A stretch of 64,000 bases of DNA, taken from positions 62,001 through 126,000 of the forward strand of contig NZ_JAMDHK010000001.1 in the NCBI RefSeq assembly GCF_024721115.1. The letters are read 5' to 3'. The notes under the pieces were generated by a model. It made no database searches. It saw nothing but the letters and a program-made list of their open reading frames with translations, and had not been told where the DNA came from. The stretch's first letter is position 1, and each line of letters begins with the position of its first letter. The position numbers and the translations under genes are program-made. Shown here piece by piece: positions 9,534 to 18,757 of this stretch. Source of the stretch: Salipiger pentaromativorans. GTDB taxonomy: Bacteria > Pseudomonadota > Alphaproteobacteria > Rhodobacterales > Rhodobacteraceae.

Positions 9534-10136
9534 TTAGAGCCCCTGCCCCGGTTTCACGTCCTTCAGCTCCAGCGCCTTGGCCGGGTCGCGCCACATCTGC
9601 GCCAGCACGTTCTGGCGCTTGACGTCGGTGCGGTGGCGCAGGGTCAGCACGATGGCGCCGATCATGGCGACCAGCAGGATGAGCCCGGCAAGCTGGAACA
9701 GCAGGAAGTAACGGTCATAGATCAGCACGCCGAGGGCTGCGGTGTTCTGCATGTCGGCGGGCACCGGCGCGGTGAGCTGCGAGGCCGCCAGCTCCGAGGT
9801 TTCCCAGACGCCGAAGGCCATACCCAGCTCCATCTGGAACACCAGACCGATGAGCAGCGCCAGCGGCATGTATTTCGCCATCCCCGCGCGCAACTCGGCG
9901 AAATCGACGTCGAGCATCATCACCACGAAGAGGAACAGCACCGCCACGGCGCCCACGTAGACGATCACCAGCAGCATCGCCACGAATTCGGCGCCCAAAA
10001 GCACGAAGAGCCCCGCCGAACTGAGGAAGGCCAGGATCAGCCAGAGCACCGAGTGCACCGGGTTGCGGCTGATCACCGTGAACAGCCCGCCCACGATGGC
10101 GCTGAGCGAAAAGAGGTAAAAGGCGAACACGGTCAT
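9534..10136 (-). CDS. nuoJ: NADH-quinone oxidoreductase subunit J
   Basis: 200 aa, five predicted transmembrane helices, complex I membrane arm. [21 protein letters not shown] opens the protein, and the conserved [28 protein letters not shown] segment (third helix, containing the pi-bulge region) is at ~48-75. Its start overlaps the stop of the upstream CMD-family gene by 4 nt. Confidence 0.95.
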   Translation of the reverse strand: MTVFAFYLFSLSAIVGGLFTVISRNPVHSVLWLILAFLSSAGLFVLLGAEFVAMLLVIVYVGAVAVLFLFVVMMLDVDFAELRAGMAKYMPLALLIGLVFQMELGMAFGVWETSELAASQLTAPVPADMQNTAALGVLIYDRYFLLFQLAGLILLVAMIGAIVLTLRHRTDVKRQNVLAQMWRDPAKALELKDVKPGQGL

Positions 10137-10540
10137 GAAGCGTCATCCTTGTTGTCTTCCATCACCTCGCGCGCAAGTTCCATGGCGCGGGTCATGGCGG
10201 GTATTCCGGCGAAAACCGACATCTGGGCGATGGTCTCGGCAACTTCGTCCCTGGTGGCGCCGGCCTCGAGGGCGTGGCGCACGGTCATGCGCACCGCCGT
10301 ATCGGCCTGCGCGCCCTGCATCGTCAACCCCGCAAGCGTCAGCAGCAGACGGGTTTTTGAATCGAGCCCGTCTTTCGACAATCCGCGCCCGAACCAGAAC
10401 TCCATGAAGTCCTTGGGCATGGTCGGCCAGAGTTTCTCGAACTCGCGGGGGCTGAAGCTTTCCAGCGCCGGGTTGAAGGCCCGCGCCATCTCATGCGCCT
10501 GCTGCATCATCAGCTCGAAAGGGGTCTTCATGTCGCTCAT
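10133..10540 (-). CDS. Carboxymuconolactone decarboxylase (AhpD-like) family protein in the nuo operon
   Basis: 135 aa, all-alpha. The C-terminal half reads [20 protein letters not shown], then [30 protein letters not shown], the recognisable CMD fold. The AhpD redox CxxC is absent, so peroxidase-type activity is unlikely. The N-terminal ~45 residues are amphipathic. Both ends overlap neighbours by 4 nt (a 53-aa ORF upstream, nuoJ downstream). Its role with complex I is unknown. Confidence 0.85.
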   Translation of the reverse strand: MSDMKTPFELMMQQAHEMARAFNPALESFSPREFEKLWPTMPKDFMEFWFGRGLSKDGLDSKTRLLLTLAGLTMQGAQADTAVRMTVRHALEAGATRDEVAETIAQMSVFAGIPAMTRAMELAREVMEDNKDDAS

Positions 10541-10698
10541 GCGGTCCCCTCCGGATCCATGGCGTCAAGGCCACCGGCCAGCCCCGGCCGCAGCGACACG
10601 TCATACGCAGGCAAAACCGCGTCCATCCGGGGAGTGCTCCCCCCGGTGAAGGTCTTGCCACGCGCACAGGCGTTCATCTGCGGCAGGTCCGGGCTCAT
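10537..10698 (-). CDS. Candidate 53-aa ORF coupled between nuoI and the CMD-family gene
   Basis: The ATG overlaps the nuoI stop (ATGA, 10695-10698) and the TGA overlaps the next gene's ATG (ATGA, 10537-10540), so the frame exactly spans the gap. The product begins [20 protein letters not shown] and ends [10 protein letters not shown]. It is hydrophilic, with one Cys and no membrane segment or known motif. Exact 4-nt coupling at both ends is the main argument that it is translated, or at least carries ribosomes to the next gene. No function can be given. Confidence 0.5.
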   Translation of the reverse strand: MSPDLPQMNACARGKTFTGGSTPRMDAVLPAYDVSLRPGLAGGLDAMDPEGTA

Positions 10699-11189
10699 CG
10701 GTAGGGCGCGTCCAGCTCCAGGTTGCGGGCGATCTCGGCTTCCCAGCGGGCGCCGTTGTCGAGCAGTTTCTGCTTGTCGTAGAACAGCTCTTCGCGGGTC
10801 TCGGTGGAGAATTCGAAGTTCGGCCCCTCGACGATGGCATCCACCGGGCAGGCTTCCTGACAGAAGCCGCAGTAGATGCATTTCGTCATGTCGATGTCGT
10901 AGCGCGTGGTGCGGCGCGAGCCGTCGTCGCGCGGTTCCGCGTCGATGGTGATGGCCTGCGCCGGGCAGATCGCCTCGCAAAGCTTGCAGGCGATGCAGCG
11001 CTCTTCCCCGTTGGGGTAGCGGCGCAGCGCGTGTTCGCCCCGGAAGCGCGGGCTCAGCGGGCCCTTTTCATGCGGGTAGTTCAGCGTGGGCTTGGGCCGG
11101 AAGAAGTATTTCATGCCAAGCTGGAACCCCTTCAGGAAGTCCATCAGCAGGAAATACTTGGCGGCGCGGCCGTAGTCGATTTGCGTCAT
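10695..11189 (-). CDS. nuoI: NADH-quinone oxidoreductase subunit I
   Basis: 164 aa, the peripheral-arm subunit carrying clusters N6a and N6b. Two classical 4Fe-4S motifs are present: C65-x2-C68-x2-C71-x3-C75 ([12 protein letters not shown]) and C104-x2-C107-x2-C110-x3-C114 ([12 protein letters not shown]). The N-terminal ~35 residues form the amphipathic membrane-anchoring helix. It starts 3 nt after nuoH. Confidence 0.97.
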   Translation of the reverse strand: MTQIDYGRAAKYFLLMDFLKGFQLGMKYFFRPKPTLNYPHEKGPLSPRFRGEHALRRYPNGEERCIACKLCEAICPAQAITIDAEPRDDGSRRTTRYDIDMTKCIYCGFCQEACPVDAIVEGPNFEFSTETREELFYDKQKLLDNGARWEAEIARNLELDAPYR

Positions 11190-11192
11190 GGA

Positions 11193-12230
11193 TCAGACTC
11201 CCGTGGTCCAGCGGGTGAACACACCCCAGAACCAGCCGAATTTGGCAGCGAAGGAAACGAAGACCACCCAGACGAGGCTGAACGGCAGGAACACTTTCCA
11301 GCCCAGCCGCATCAGCTGGTCGTAGCGATAGCGGGGGGTGATCGCCTTCACCATCGCGAAGATGAAGAAGAAGAACACCATCTTGGCCACCATCCACAGG
11401 ATGCCGTCGGGCAGCCCCGGAATGGGCGACAGCCAGCCGCCGAAGAAGAGCAGCGAGACCAGTGCGCACATCAGCACCACGGCGGTCAGTTCGCCGATCA
11501 TGAAGAGCAGGAAGGGCGTCGCGGAATATTCCACCTGATAGCCGGCCACCAGCTCGGATTCCGCTTCGGGAAGGTCGAAGGGCGGGCGGTTGGTCTCGGC
11601 CAGCGCCGAGATGAAGAACAGGAAGACCATCGGGAAATGCGGCAGCCAGTACCAGGACAACAGCCCCGCCCCGTCTTGCGCATGCACGATGTCGGTCAGG
11701 TTCATCGAGCCGGTGGAGATGATCACACCGATGATGATCAGGCCGATGGACACCTCGTAGGAGATCATCTGCGCGGCGGAGCGCAGCGAGCCCAGGAACG
11801 GGTATTTCGAGTTCGACGCCCAGCCGCCCATGATCACGCCGTAGACCTCGAGCGAGGAGATGGCGAAGACATAGAGGATGGCGACGTTGATGTCCGAGAT
11901 CACCCAGCCGTCATTGAAGGGAATCACCGCCCAGGCGATGAAGGCCATCACCAGCGAGATCATCGGCGCCAGCAGGAACACCGCCTTGTCGGCGCCCGCC
12001 GGGAACACCACTTCCTTGACGATGTATTTCAGGAAGTCGGCAAAGCTTTGCAGCACGCCGAAAACGCCCACCACGTTGGGGCCGCGCCGCATCTGCACGG
12101 CGGCCCAGACCTTGCGGTCCATATACATCAGAAAGGCCAGCGCCACGAGAAGCGGGACCAGAACCAGCAGGATCTGTCCGACTATGACGAGAGCGATCCC
12201 AAGGCCGGTGTTGGAAAAGAAGTCTGCCAT
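11193..12230 (-). CDS. nuoH: NADH-quinone oxidoreductase subunit H
   Basis: 345 aa from [20 protein letters not shown]. The frame stays open upstream, but that part is not protein-like. Subunit H forms the quinone chamber at the junction of both arms. Conserved segments seen are [19 protein letters not shown], the acidic loop [22 protein letters not shown] (quinone-gating glutamates) and [14 protein letters not shown]. The preceding lipoprotein gene ends 10 nt upstream. Confidence 0.97.
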   Translation of the reverse strand: MADFFSNTGLGIALVIVGQILLVLVPLLVALAFLMYMDRKVWAAVQMRRGPNVVGVFGVLQSFADFLKYIVKEVVFPAGADKAVFLLAPMISLVMAFIAWAVIPFNDGWVISDINVAILYVFAISSLEVYGVIMGGWASNSKYPFLGSLRSAAQMISYEVSIGLIIIGVIISTGSMNLTDIVHAQDGAGLLSWYWLPHFPMVFLFFISALAETNRPPFDLPEAESELVAGYQVEYSATPFLLFMIGELTAVVLMCALVSLLFFGGWLSPIPGLPDGILWMVAKMVFFFFIFAMVKAITPRYRYDQLMRLGWKVFLPFSLVWVVFVSFAAKFGWFWGVFTRWTTGV

Positions 12231-12240
12231 CAAGTGTCCC

Positions 12241-12636
12241 TCACACCATCGGTATTCCGTTCTCGGCACAGGCCAGAGCGACGACTTCCGCGTCGATGGT
12301 CTTGAGCCCTCGGGGCAGCGCCGCCGAGATCGTGTAAACAGCATCTCCGCGCCAGAGGCCACCCTCTTGCGCGACATTCGTGCGCAGATGGCGCGCAAAG
12401 CCGTAGCCGCGGATCAGCGCATATTGCGCCGCAGCGCAGCGCGCGTAATCCTCCACGTCCGACGACCCGCGCGCACCGCGCATCTCGACGAAGAAATTCA
12501 CCAGATCCCCGTCGAGCAGCCGCGTCTCCACCCCCTCGTAGACCGGCATGAACGGCGCCTCGTCCTGCGCAGGGGCTTCCTCGCAGGAGCAAAGCGCCGT
12601 CAGCGCCAGCAGAGGTATGGAGAGACGCGCCCACAT
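12241..12636 (-). CDS. Small predicted lipoprotein, accessory nuo gene
   Basis: 131 aa. The N-terminus [20 protein letters not shown] is a short signal sequence with a lipobox-like LTALC, so it is probably anchored at a membrane facing the periplasm. The mature part has one [22 protein letters not shown] helix and a C-terminal [12 protein letters not shown] segment; two cysteines in the mature part could pair. It starts 3 nt after the nuoG stop and sits before nuoH. I do not recognise the family. Position suggests a complex I accessory or assembly role, which is inference. Confidence 0.75.
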   Translation of the reverse strand: MWARLSIPLLALTALCSCEEAPAQDEAPFMPVYEGVETRLLDGDLVNFFVEMRGARGSSDVEDYARCAAAQYALIRGYGFARHLRTNVAQEGGLWRGDAVYTISAALPRGLKTIDAEVVALACAENGIPMV

Positions 12637-12638
12637 GC

Positions 12639-14660
12639 TTACTCCGCAGCCAGCGGCTGCTCTTTGCGCGCCTTGGCATTGGCCGAAAGCTCGGCCATCA
12701 GCACCGAGGCCCGCGCAATCGGGTTGGTCAGGTAGAAATCCCTGACCGCGTAGCGGAAGCTCGCATCGCCCAGCGTGGCGGGGGTGACCGCCGACCAGGT
12801 GTTGCCCGGAACCTCGTCGATCTGCACCAGATGCGGCACGGCCCCGACCAGCGCCTGACGCAACTGCGCCAGGCTGTCCCAGGGCAGCGTCGCGCCCAGC
12901 TCGGCCGAGAGCGCCCGCAGGATCGCCCAGTTCTCCTTGGCCTCGCCCGGCGCAAAGCCTGCGCGCATGGCGAGCTGCGGACGGCCTTCGGTGTTCACGA
13001 AGAGCCCGTTTTCTTCCGTATAGGCGGCGCCCGGCAGGATCACGTCGGCACGGTGCGCGCCCCGGTCGCCGTGGCTGCCCTGATAGATCACGAAGGGCCC
13101 TGCGGCGATGTCCACCTCGTCGGCGCCGAGGTTGAAGATCACATCCGCGCCGTCCATCGCGGCAGTCATGCCGCCCTCGGTCACGGCGCCCACATCCATC
13201 GCGCCGACACGCGACGCGGCGGTGTGCAGCACCATGAATTTCGACTGCGTGTCCTCGGCCAGTTTCATCGCGGCCGCGAGCACGGCGGCGCCATCGGCCT
13301 CCTGCAGCGCGCCCTGCCCCACGATCACCACCGACGGCGCGTCGAGCACCGCGCCATACTCCTTGCCGAGCAGGCTTTGCAGCGCCGCGCGGTCGGTGCC
13401 GACATGGGCGTAATCATAGGTGAGGTCCACCGCCTCGCCCACCAGACCGATCTGCGCGCCCGCCAGATAGGCCTTGCGGATGCGCGCGTTCAGCACCGGC
13501 GCCTCGTCGCGCGGGTTGGTGCCGATCAGCTGGATGAACTTGGCGCTGTCGATGTCCTCGATGGAGGCATTGCCGACATAGCCGGCGCGGTTGCCGGCGG
13601 GCAGCTTGGCGCCATCGGTGCGGCATTCCACATTGCCGCCCAGCCCCTCGATCAGCGTCTTCAGCGAGAAGGCCGCCTCGACCGAGGCCAGATCGCCCAC
13701 CAGACCGGCGGGTTTCGCGGCGCCTTTCAGCGCCTCGGCGGTCTTGGTCAGCGCCTCGCCCCAGGTGGCGGGGCGCAGCTTGCCGTTCTCGCGGATATAG
13801 GGCTTGTCGAGCCGCTGGCGGCGCAGACCGTCCCAGACGAACCGGGTTTTGTCGGAAATCCACTCTTCGTTCACGCCGTCGTTGTTGCGCGGCAGGAAGC
13901 GCATCACTTCGCGGCCCTTGGTGTCCACGCGGATGTTCGAGCCGAGCGCATCCATCACATCGATGCTTTCGGTCTTGGTCAGCTCCCACGGCCGCGCGGT
14001 GAAGGCATAGGGTTTCGAGACCAGCGCGCCGACCGGGCACAGGTCGATGATATTGCCCTGCATGTTCGAATCGAGCGTCTGGTTCAGATAGGAGGTGATC
14101 TCGGAATCCTCGCCGCGCCCGGTCTGGCCCATCTGGGTGATGCCCGCCACCTCGGTGGTGAAGCGCACGCAGCGGGTGCAGGAGATGCAGCGCGTCATGT
14201 GGGTTTCCACAAGCGGGCCGAGGTTCAGGTCGTCCACCGCGCGCTTGGGCTCGCGGAAGCGCGAGAAGTCCACGCCGTAAGCCATGGCCTGGTCCTGCAG
14301 ATCGCATTCGCCGCCCTGGTCGCAGATCGGGCAGTCCAGCGGGTGGTTGATGAGCAGGAACTCCATCACCCCCTCGCGGGCCTTCTTGACCATCGGCGAG
14401 TTGGTCTTGACCACCGGCGGCTGGCCTTCCGGGCCGGGGCGCAGGTCGCGCACCTGCATGGCGCAGGAGGCGGCGGGTTTCGGCGGGCCGCCCACGACCT
14501 CGACCAGACACATCCGGCAGTTGCCCGCGATGCTGAGCCGCTCGTGATAGCAGAAGCGCGGCACCTCGATCCCGGCCTGCTCGCAGGCCTGGATCAGAGT
14601 CATCGCCCCGTCCACCTCGATCTCGTTCCCGTCGATGACGATCTTGCGCAGGTCACTCAT
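12639..14660 (-). CDS. nuoG: NADH-quinone oxidoreductase subunit G
   Basis: 673 aa from [20 protein letters not shown]. The N-terminal 2Fe-2S ferredoxin cysteines are C37, C48, C51 and C66. Then come [19 protein letters not shown] and the [12 protein letters not shown]...CPVGAL 4Fe-4S cluster region, followed by a molybdopterin-oxidoreductase-like domain. Of the two in-frame Met codons at the start I prefer the second (14660), which matches the family N-terminus. It is followed within 2 nt by the small lipoprotein gene. Confidence 0.96.
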   Translation of the reverse strand: MSDLRKIVIDGNEIEVDGAMTLIQACEQAGIEVPRFCYHERLSIAGNCRMCLVEVVGGPPKPAASCAMQVRDLRPGPEGQPPVVKTNSPMVKKAREGVMEFLLINHPLDCPICDQGGECDLQDQAMAYGVDFSRFREPKRAVDDLNLGPLVETHMTRCISCTRCVRFTTEVAGITQMGQTGRGEDSEITSYLNQTLDSNMQGNIIDLCPVGALVSKPYAFTARPWELTKTESIDVMDALGSNIRVDTKGREVMRFLPRNNDGVNEEWISDKTRFVWDGLRRQRLDKPYIRENGKLRPATWGEALTKTAEALKGAAKPAGLVGDLASVEAAFSLKTLIEGLGGNVECRTDGAKLPAGNRAGYVGNASIEDIDSAKFIQLIGTNPRDEAPVLNARIRKAYLAGAQIGLVGEAVDLTYDYAHVGTDRAALQSLLGKEYGAVLDAPSVVIVGQGALQEADGAAVLAAAMKLAEDTQSKFMVLHTAASRVGAMDVGAVTEGGMTAAMDGADVIFNLGADEVDIAAGPFVIYQGSHGDRGAHRADVILPGAAYTEENGLFVNTEGRPQLAMRAGFAPGEAKENWAILRALSAELGATLPWDSLAQLRQALVGAVPHLVQIDEVPGNTWSAVTPATLGDASFRYAVRDFYLTNPIARASVLMAELSANAKARKEQPLAAE

Positions 14661-14751
14661 TGGCATCTTCCCAGACAGAATTCCTCTCGGACCGGCAGGC
14701 CGGCCGTCGCGGGCATGGCCCCGGCGCGCGGATATTGAGCCGCGCCGCCCA

Positions 14752-15165
14752 TCACCAAGCCCTCAGCAGCACGCCGATCGGCGTGCCCTTCTCGATCTCT
14801 TCGCGCCCGACGCGGCAATAGCCCTCTGCCACGCCCAGCGTCACGCCGCGGGCCCGAAGCCAGGCCTCGCCCTCGGCGCGGTATTTCTTTTTCTCGGCTT
14901 TCGAGGTCACGTAATCCTCGATCTCGTCGTCGGAATATCCCAGGCTGCGGGCCCGCGCCTTGAGATCGCCGAGAAAACTGTAGGCCCGGATCATCCGGGC
15001 ACCGATGCTGTCGCATTTGTTGCGGATCTCGTCGGCGATGCCGACGGCCAGCAGCCCGTCATGAATCTCGCGCACCTCGCCCAGCGAGGATTTGGCCGTG
15101 GCGGCGGCCGGCAGCGCGGTCAGGGCCAGCAGGGCCGAAAGCAGAACCGCTTTGAACTTGCGCAT
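14752..15165 (-). CDS. DUF5333-like secreted protein, nuo operon (copy A)
   Basis: 137 aa from [20 protein letters not shown], a clear Sec signal peptide cleaved near AAATA. The mature part is a helical domain with [12 protein letters not shown] near the start and [21 protein letters not shown] at the end, the two cysteines probably forming a disulphide. It is paralogous to copy B at 15665-16099, which keeps the same C-terminal C-x-VG-x-E-x2-x-G-x2-x-G pattern. The family is one I associate with Rhodobacteraceae nuo operons; function unknown. Likely periplasmic. An 85-bp gap separates it from nuoG, and I see nothing in that gap. Confidence 0.75.
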   Translation of the reverse strand: MRKFKAVLLSALLALTALPAAATAKSSLGEVREIHDGLLAVGIADEIRNKCDSIGARMIRAYSFLGDLKARARSLGYSDDEIEDYVTSKAEKKKYRAEGEAWLRARGVTLGVAEGYCRVGREEIEKGTPIGVLLRAW

Positions 15166-15293
15166 GTCATATCTCCCGTTTGCGAAACCGGAGCCCGCCG
15201 CAAGACGGACTCCTCCGCTCCGGTACGTGGAGATCCGGCCGGCGGTTATGCAATAACACGCCCCGCAACCTCCTGATATGACATCCGTTTGTC

Positions 15294-15668
15294 TCACTCG
15301 ACGCAGGTCCCCCGGAAGGTCAGGCCATTCTTCTCGACCACCAGTTGCTCTTTCGGCGTATCGGGGCCGACCTGCCAGGCGATGTTGGAGGTGCCCAGAT
15401 ACTTGATGCAGTATTTGACGCCCTCGTAACGGGCCGCCTCGATGGCGCCGTCCAGCGAGGCGCTGACCGGCTTGGCGGTGGCGACAAAGCTCGCCCGGTC
15501 GCCCTTTACCGCCTTGGCATTGCCGCTGAAATAGACGCCGCCATATTCAAACCGGTTCGCGCCGCCACCCAGCTTGCTGCAGGCGGTCAGAGACAGGGCC
15601 AGGCAGCCCAGCATCACCAGTGTCTTGATCTCGATCCGAGTCGTCACGTTCTTCACCGTACCCGTCAC
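15294..15668 (-). CDS. Small predicted lipoprotein between two DUF5333-like genes
   Basis: 124 aa with a GTG start overlapping the previous stop by 4 nt (GTGA, 15665-15668). The signal ends MLGCLALSLTACS, a good lipobox, giving a mature lipoprotein of ~95 aa. The mature sequence includes FEYGGVYFSGNAKAVKGDRA and a C-terminal GLTFRGTCVE, with a second Cys in YCIKYLG. It looks like a small beta-rich periplasmic domain. Not recognised. A later internal Met start (MLGC...) is possible. The 128 bp to copy A hold no feature I can support. Confidence 0.7.
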   Translation of the reverse strand: MTGTVKNVTTRIEIKTLVMLGCLALSLTACSKLGGGANRFEYGGVYFSGNAKAVKGDRASFVATAKPVSASLDGAIEAARYEGVKYCIKYLGTSNIAWQVGPDTPKEQLVVEKNGLTFRGTCVE

Positions 15669-16099
15669 AGTTTCTGTAGCGCCCGGCCCACGTCGGAGCC
15701 TTGCGCCATCTCGGCCTCACCCACCGCGCAAAGGCTTTCCGGCACATCCGGCATGGCGCCGCGCGCCATCAGATAGGCCTCTGCCTGCGCGGCGGAGCTG
15801 TTGAAGTCATGGTTCGCATAGATCGCGCTCAGCGCGGCGCGGTCGGCGCCGGCAGCGGCCAGTTCCTCGGTGGCGCGCGTCACCGCGCCGTTCCAGGGCG
15901 CGGGCGCCAGCGAGATGCCCTGCGCATAGCACTGATCCGCGATGCGCTCGGCCACGCTCAGCGTCACCACCCGCTGTTCCCAGCGCTCGGCCAGCGTGGC
16001 CCCGCGCGCGGGCGCGTTGGACGCGGGCACGGCGCCGGTCGTGCTCTGGCACGCGGCGAGCAGCGCAAAGGCGGCGGGGAGGACATAGCGCAGGCTCAT
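15665..16099 (-). CDS. DUF5333-like lipoprotein/secreted protein, nuo operon (copy B)
   Basis: 144 aa from MSLRYVLPAAFALLAACQST, a lipobox-type signal (LLAAC). The mature domain parallels copy A: IADQCYAQGISL for IADEIRNKC, and AYLMARGAMP..ESLCAVGEAEMAQGSDVGRAL for [29 protein letters not shown]. So this is an old duplication with the cysteines retained. Its start overlaps the stop of the upstream DUF3291-like gene by 4 nt. Confidence 0.75.
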   Translation of the reverse strand: MSLRYVLPAAFALLAACQSTTGAVPASNAPARGATLAERWEQRVVTLSVAERIADQCYAQGISLAPAPWNGAVTRATEELAAAGADRAALSAIYANHDFNSSAAQAEAYLMARGAMPDVPESLCAVGEAEMAQGSDVGRALQKL

Positions 16100-16590
16100 G
16101 CCGCCACCTCGCGGCAGCCTTTGTCGCGCCAGGCGGTGGCCTGCGGCAGCTCGGCCCAGCCGAACGCATGCTCGGACGGCCCGTTCTCGCGCAGATGCTC
16201 GAGCCGCCCCAGCGCCTCGTCGAGCGAGGGTTTGTGCCCCACGGGCACCCACCACATGACGAAATGCTGCTTGCCGAGGATCTGGAACCACTCTTCGCGG
16301 CGGTCGTAGAACTGCTTGTGCACCGTCTTCCAGACGAAGGTTTCGAGGCTCTTCACGTCTTCCCAGACGGTCAGGTTCGCCACGAATTGCGGATCGTCGC
16401 CGATGTTGTTCTCGGTGTTGCCGGTGCCCGGCTCGCCCGAGCCCTCCATCATCCAGACAAAGCCCGGCATACGCTTGCCCATGCCGTTGATCCGGTCGAG
16501 CGCGTTCATGAAATCGGCCACGCGCGGATCGTCCGTCGGCGCCAGCAGGCGGCCCACGTTCAGCTCGGCCAGATGCATGCCCTCGCTCAT
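16096..16590 (-). CDS. DUF3291-like protein, tandem copy 2
   Basis: 164 aa from MSEGMHLAELNVGRLLAPTD. Nearly every block matches the upstream neighbour: HLAEFN/HLAELN, GFVWMM, VWEDVKSLETFVWKTVHKQFYDRR, VMWWVPVGHKPS and AFGWAEL. The pattern resembles the DUF3291 / dimeric alpha-beta-barrel monooxygenase-like family. There is no signal peptide, so it is cytoplasmic. It overlaps both neighbours by 4 nt. Function unknown; placement between nuoF and nuoG is the only hint. Confidence 0.8.
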   Translation of the reverse strand: MSEGMHLAELNVGRLLAPTDDPRVADFMNALDRINGMGKRMPGFVWMMEGSGEPGTGNTENNIGDDPQFVANLTVWEDVKSLETFVWKTVHKQFYDRREEWFQILGKQHFVMWWVPVGHKPSLDEALGRLEHLRENGPSEHAFGWAELPQATAWRDKGCREVAA

Positions 16591-17084
16591 GCCGCCTCTC
16601 CGCATTGCTTGGTCTTCCACAGCTCCGCCTCTTTCAGATGCGCCCAGCCAAAGGCAAACGCGCTGTCGCCATGGGTTTCGAGATGCCGGAACCGCGCCAT
16701 CGCCTCGGCGGTCGTGGGCCGGTGCCCCTCGGGCACCCACCACATCACCAGCCGCAGACTGTCAACCGCGTCGTACCATTCGGCCTTGCGGTCATAGAAT
16801 CGCTTGTGAACCGTGTTCCAGACGAAATGTTCGAGGCTCGCCGCGTCTTCCCAGACCGACAGGGTCGAGGCGAGGCGCGGATTGCCCCCCAGCGCGCCCT
16901 CGGGCGCAAGCTGTTCGGCTTCCATCTCGTCGCCGCTCATCATCCAGACAAAGCCCGCGCTGCGCTGCGCGATCCCGTTGACGAGATCCAGCCCGTCGAC
17001 AAAATCCTTCACCCGAGGGTCGTCCCAATCGTATTTGAGGACCCCGAGGTTGAATTCCGCCAGATGATGCCCGTCAGGCTGCAT
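16587..17084 (-). CDS. DUF3291-like protein, tandem copy 1
   Basis: 165 aa from MQPDGHHLAEFNLGVLKYDW. I use the ATG at 17084, not the GTG three bases earlier, because GGCGGAG sits 7 nt before it. It is paralogous to the next gene, with the same HFVWNTVHKRFYDRKAEW core and VMWWVPEGHRPTTAEA loop. Starts 4 nt after nuoF. Retention of a tandem pair suggests the two may act together, for example as a heteromer (inference). Confidence 0.8.
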   Translation of the reverse strand: MQPDGHHLAEFNLGVLKYDWDDPRVKDFVDGLDLVNGIAQRSAGFVWMMSGDEMEAEQLAPEGALGGNPRLASTLSVWEDAASLEHFVWNTVHKRFYDRKAEWYDAVDSLRLVMWWVPEGHRPTTAEAMARFRHLETHGDSAFAFGWAHLKEAELWKTKQCGEAA

Positions 17085-17088
17085 CACT

Positions 17089-18384
17089 TCACTCCGCCGC
17101 CATCGCGCCCATGCGGCCGGTCTTCTTGGCCTTGATGCGGTCCTCGATCTCCTCGCGGAAATGCCGGATCAGACCCTGGATCGGCCAGGCCGCCGCATCG
17201 CCGAGCGCGCAGATCGTGTGCCCCTCGACCTGCTTGGTCACGTCGAGCAGCATGTCGATTTCCTCGACCTCGGCCTCGCCGGTCACCAGGCGGTTCATGA
17301 CCCGCATCATCCAGCCCGTGCCTTCGCGGCAGGGCGTGCACTGGCCGCAGCTCTCGTGCTTGAAGAAGCTCGACAGGCGCCAGACCGCTTTGACCACATC
17401 GACCGAGTTGTCCATGACGATCATGCAGCCGGTGCCGAAGCTCGACTTGTTCTCGCGCATCCAGTCGAAATCGAAGATCGCGTCTTCCAGCTTGTCCTTG
17501 GGCAGCACCGGGCAGGAGGCCCCGCCGGGGATGATCGCCTTGAGATTGTCCCAGCCGCCGCGAATGCCGCCGCCGTGCTTTTCGATGATCTCGCGCACCG
17601 ACAGCGACATCTCCTCCTCGAAGACCGAGGGGGTGTTCACATGGCCGGTGAGCGCCATCAGCTTGGTGCCGGCGTTGTTCTTGCGCCCGAAGCCCGAGAA
17701 CCAGGTGGCGCCGCGGCGCAGGATGGTCGGCGCAACCGCGATGGATTCCACGTTGTTCACCGTGGTCGGGCAGCCGTAGAGGCCCGAGCCCGCCGGGAAC
17801 GGCGGCTTCATCCGGGGCATGCCCTTCTTGCCTTCGAGGCTTTCCAGCAGCGCGGTTTCCTCGCCGCAGATATAGGCGCCCGCGCCGTGGTGCAGGTAGA
17901 GGTCGAAATCCCAGCCGGAACCGGCGGCGTTCTTGCCCAGCAGCCCCGCGTCGTAACATTCGTCGATGGCCGCCTGAAGCGCCTCGCGCTCGCGGATGTA
18001 TTCACCGCGAATGTAGATATAGGAGGCATGCGCGTTCATCGCGAAGGAGGCGATCAGCGCGCCTTCGATCAGCGTATGCGGATCGTGGCGCATGATCTCG
18101 CGGTCCTTGCAGGTCGCGGGCTCGGATTCGTCGGCGTTGATCACCAGATAGGCGGGACGGCCGTCGCTTTCCTTGGGCATGAAGGACCATTTGAGGCCGG
18201 TCGGGAACCCGGCGCCGCCCCGGCCGCGCAGACCCGAAGCCTTCATCTCGTCGATGATCCAGTCGCGCCCCTTGGCGATGATCCCGGCGGTTCCATCCCA
18301 ATGGCCACGCTTTTTCGCCCCTGCCAGCGTGCGGTCGTGCATGCCGTAGAGATTGGTGAAAATGCGGTCCTCGTCCTTCAGCAT
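17089..18384 (-). CDS. nuoF: NADH-quinone oxidoreductase subunit F
   Basis: 431 aa from [20 protein letters not shown]. It carries the NADH and FMN sites and the N3 cluster. The glycine-rich [16 protein letters not shown] nucleotide motif is at 51-66, followed by [19 protein letters not shown]. The 4Fe-4S ligands are in [15 protein letters not shown] and the distant [12 protein letters not shown]. It follows the DUF5337-like gene by 4 nt. Confidence 0.97.
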   Translation of the reverse strand: MLKDEDRIFTNLYGMHDRTLAGAKKRGHWDGTAGIIAKGRDWIIDEMKASGLRGRGGAGFPTGLKWSFMPKESDGRPAYLVINADESEPATCKDREIMRHDPHTLIEGALIASFAMNAHASYIYIRGEYIREREALQAAIDECYDAGLLGKNAAGSGWDFDLYLHHGAGAYICGEETALLESLEGKKGMPRMKPPFPAGSGLYGCPTTVNNVESIAVAPTILRRGATWFSGFGRKNNAGTKLMALTGHVNTPSVFEEEMSLSVREIIEKHGGGIRGGWDNLKAIIPGGASCPVLPKDKLEDAIFDFDWMRENKSSFGTGCMIVMDNSVDVVKAVWRLSSFFKHESCGQCTPCREGTGWMMRVMNRLVTGEAEVEEIDMLLDVTKQVEGHTICALGDAAAWPIQGLIRHFREEIEDRIKAKKTGRMGAMAAE

Positions 18385-18388
18385 CGCA

Positions 18389-18607
18389 TCAGTCCTTGTC
18401 CTTCTGGCGGGCACGCCAGAGCCCGTAGATCATCCAAATCGCCGTCCCGAACCCGGCCAGCGCGGCCAGATCGAAGAAAGCCCGTGTGCGCTGGCTCCAG
18501 CCGAGCGTCTCGCCCGCAACCGTCGCCGCGATCCAGGCCAGCCCGGTTCCGGCGATCACCAGCGCGATGATGCGCCCCTGCCGGGTGTGGCGGTCCTGGT
18601 CGCTCAT
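18389..18607 (-). CDS. DUF5337-like small membrane protein
   Basis: 72 aa, [20 protein letters not shown] onward, with two transmembrane helices (~12-34 and ~43-63) separated by a short polar turn and a basic C-terminus RARQKDKD. This matches a small family I associate with Rhodobacteraceae nuo operons upstream of nuoF. Its ATG overlaps the stop of a possible 24-codon ORF. No enzymatic residues are evident. Confidence 0.75.
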   Translation of the reverse strand: MSDQDRHTRQGRIIALVIAGTGLAWIAATVAGETLGWSQRTRAFFDLAALAGFGTAIWMIYGLWRARQKDKD

Positions 18608-18678
18608 CCCTGCGGCCTCCGGGCCGGCGGGAATGCGCGGGGCGAAAGGATCATATCGTCGATCACGCTCGTCTCCAT
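18604..18678 (-). CDS. Possible 24-aa ORF upstream of the DUF5337-like gene
   Basis: It reads METSVIDDMILSPRAFPPAR then RPQG, ending in a TGA that overlaps the next ATG (ATGA, 18604-18607). The 4-nt overlap fits the coupling style of this operon, but no strong Shine-Dalgarno is visible and the peptide has no recognisable motif. It lies in the 150-bp gap before the HhH membrane protein gene. It may be a coupling leader, or chance. Confidence 0.25.
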   Translation of the reverse strand: METSVIDDMILSPRAFPPARRPQG

Positions 18679-18757
18679 CGCGCGGGCCCTGCCCGTCTGC
18701 CTGTTCCGTCCAGCACCCGGCCCATACCGCCCGGGTGCGCTCTTGTATCCTGCGGCC

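Noticed and set aside
9340-9594. N-terminal extension of nuoK upstream of MIGLEHYL
   Set aside because: The extension is Arg/Gly/Ala-rich, overlaps nuoJ and the hairpin pair, and makes the protein nearly twice the conserved 101 aa.
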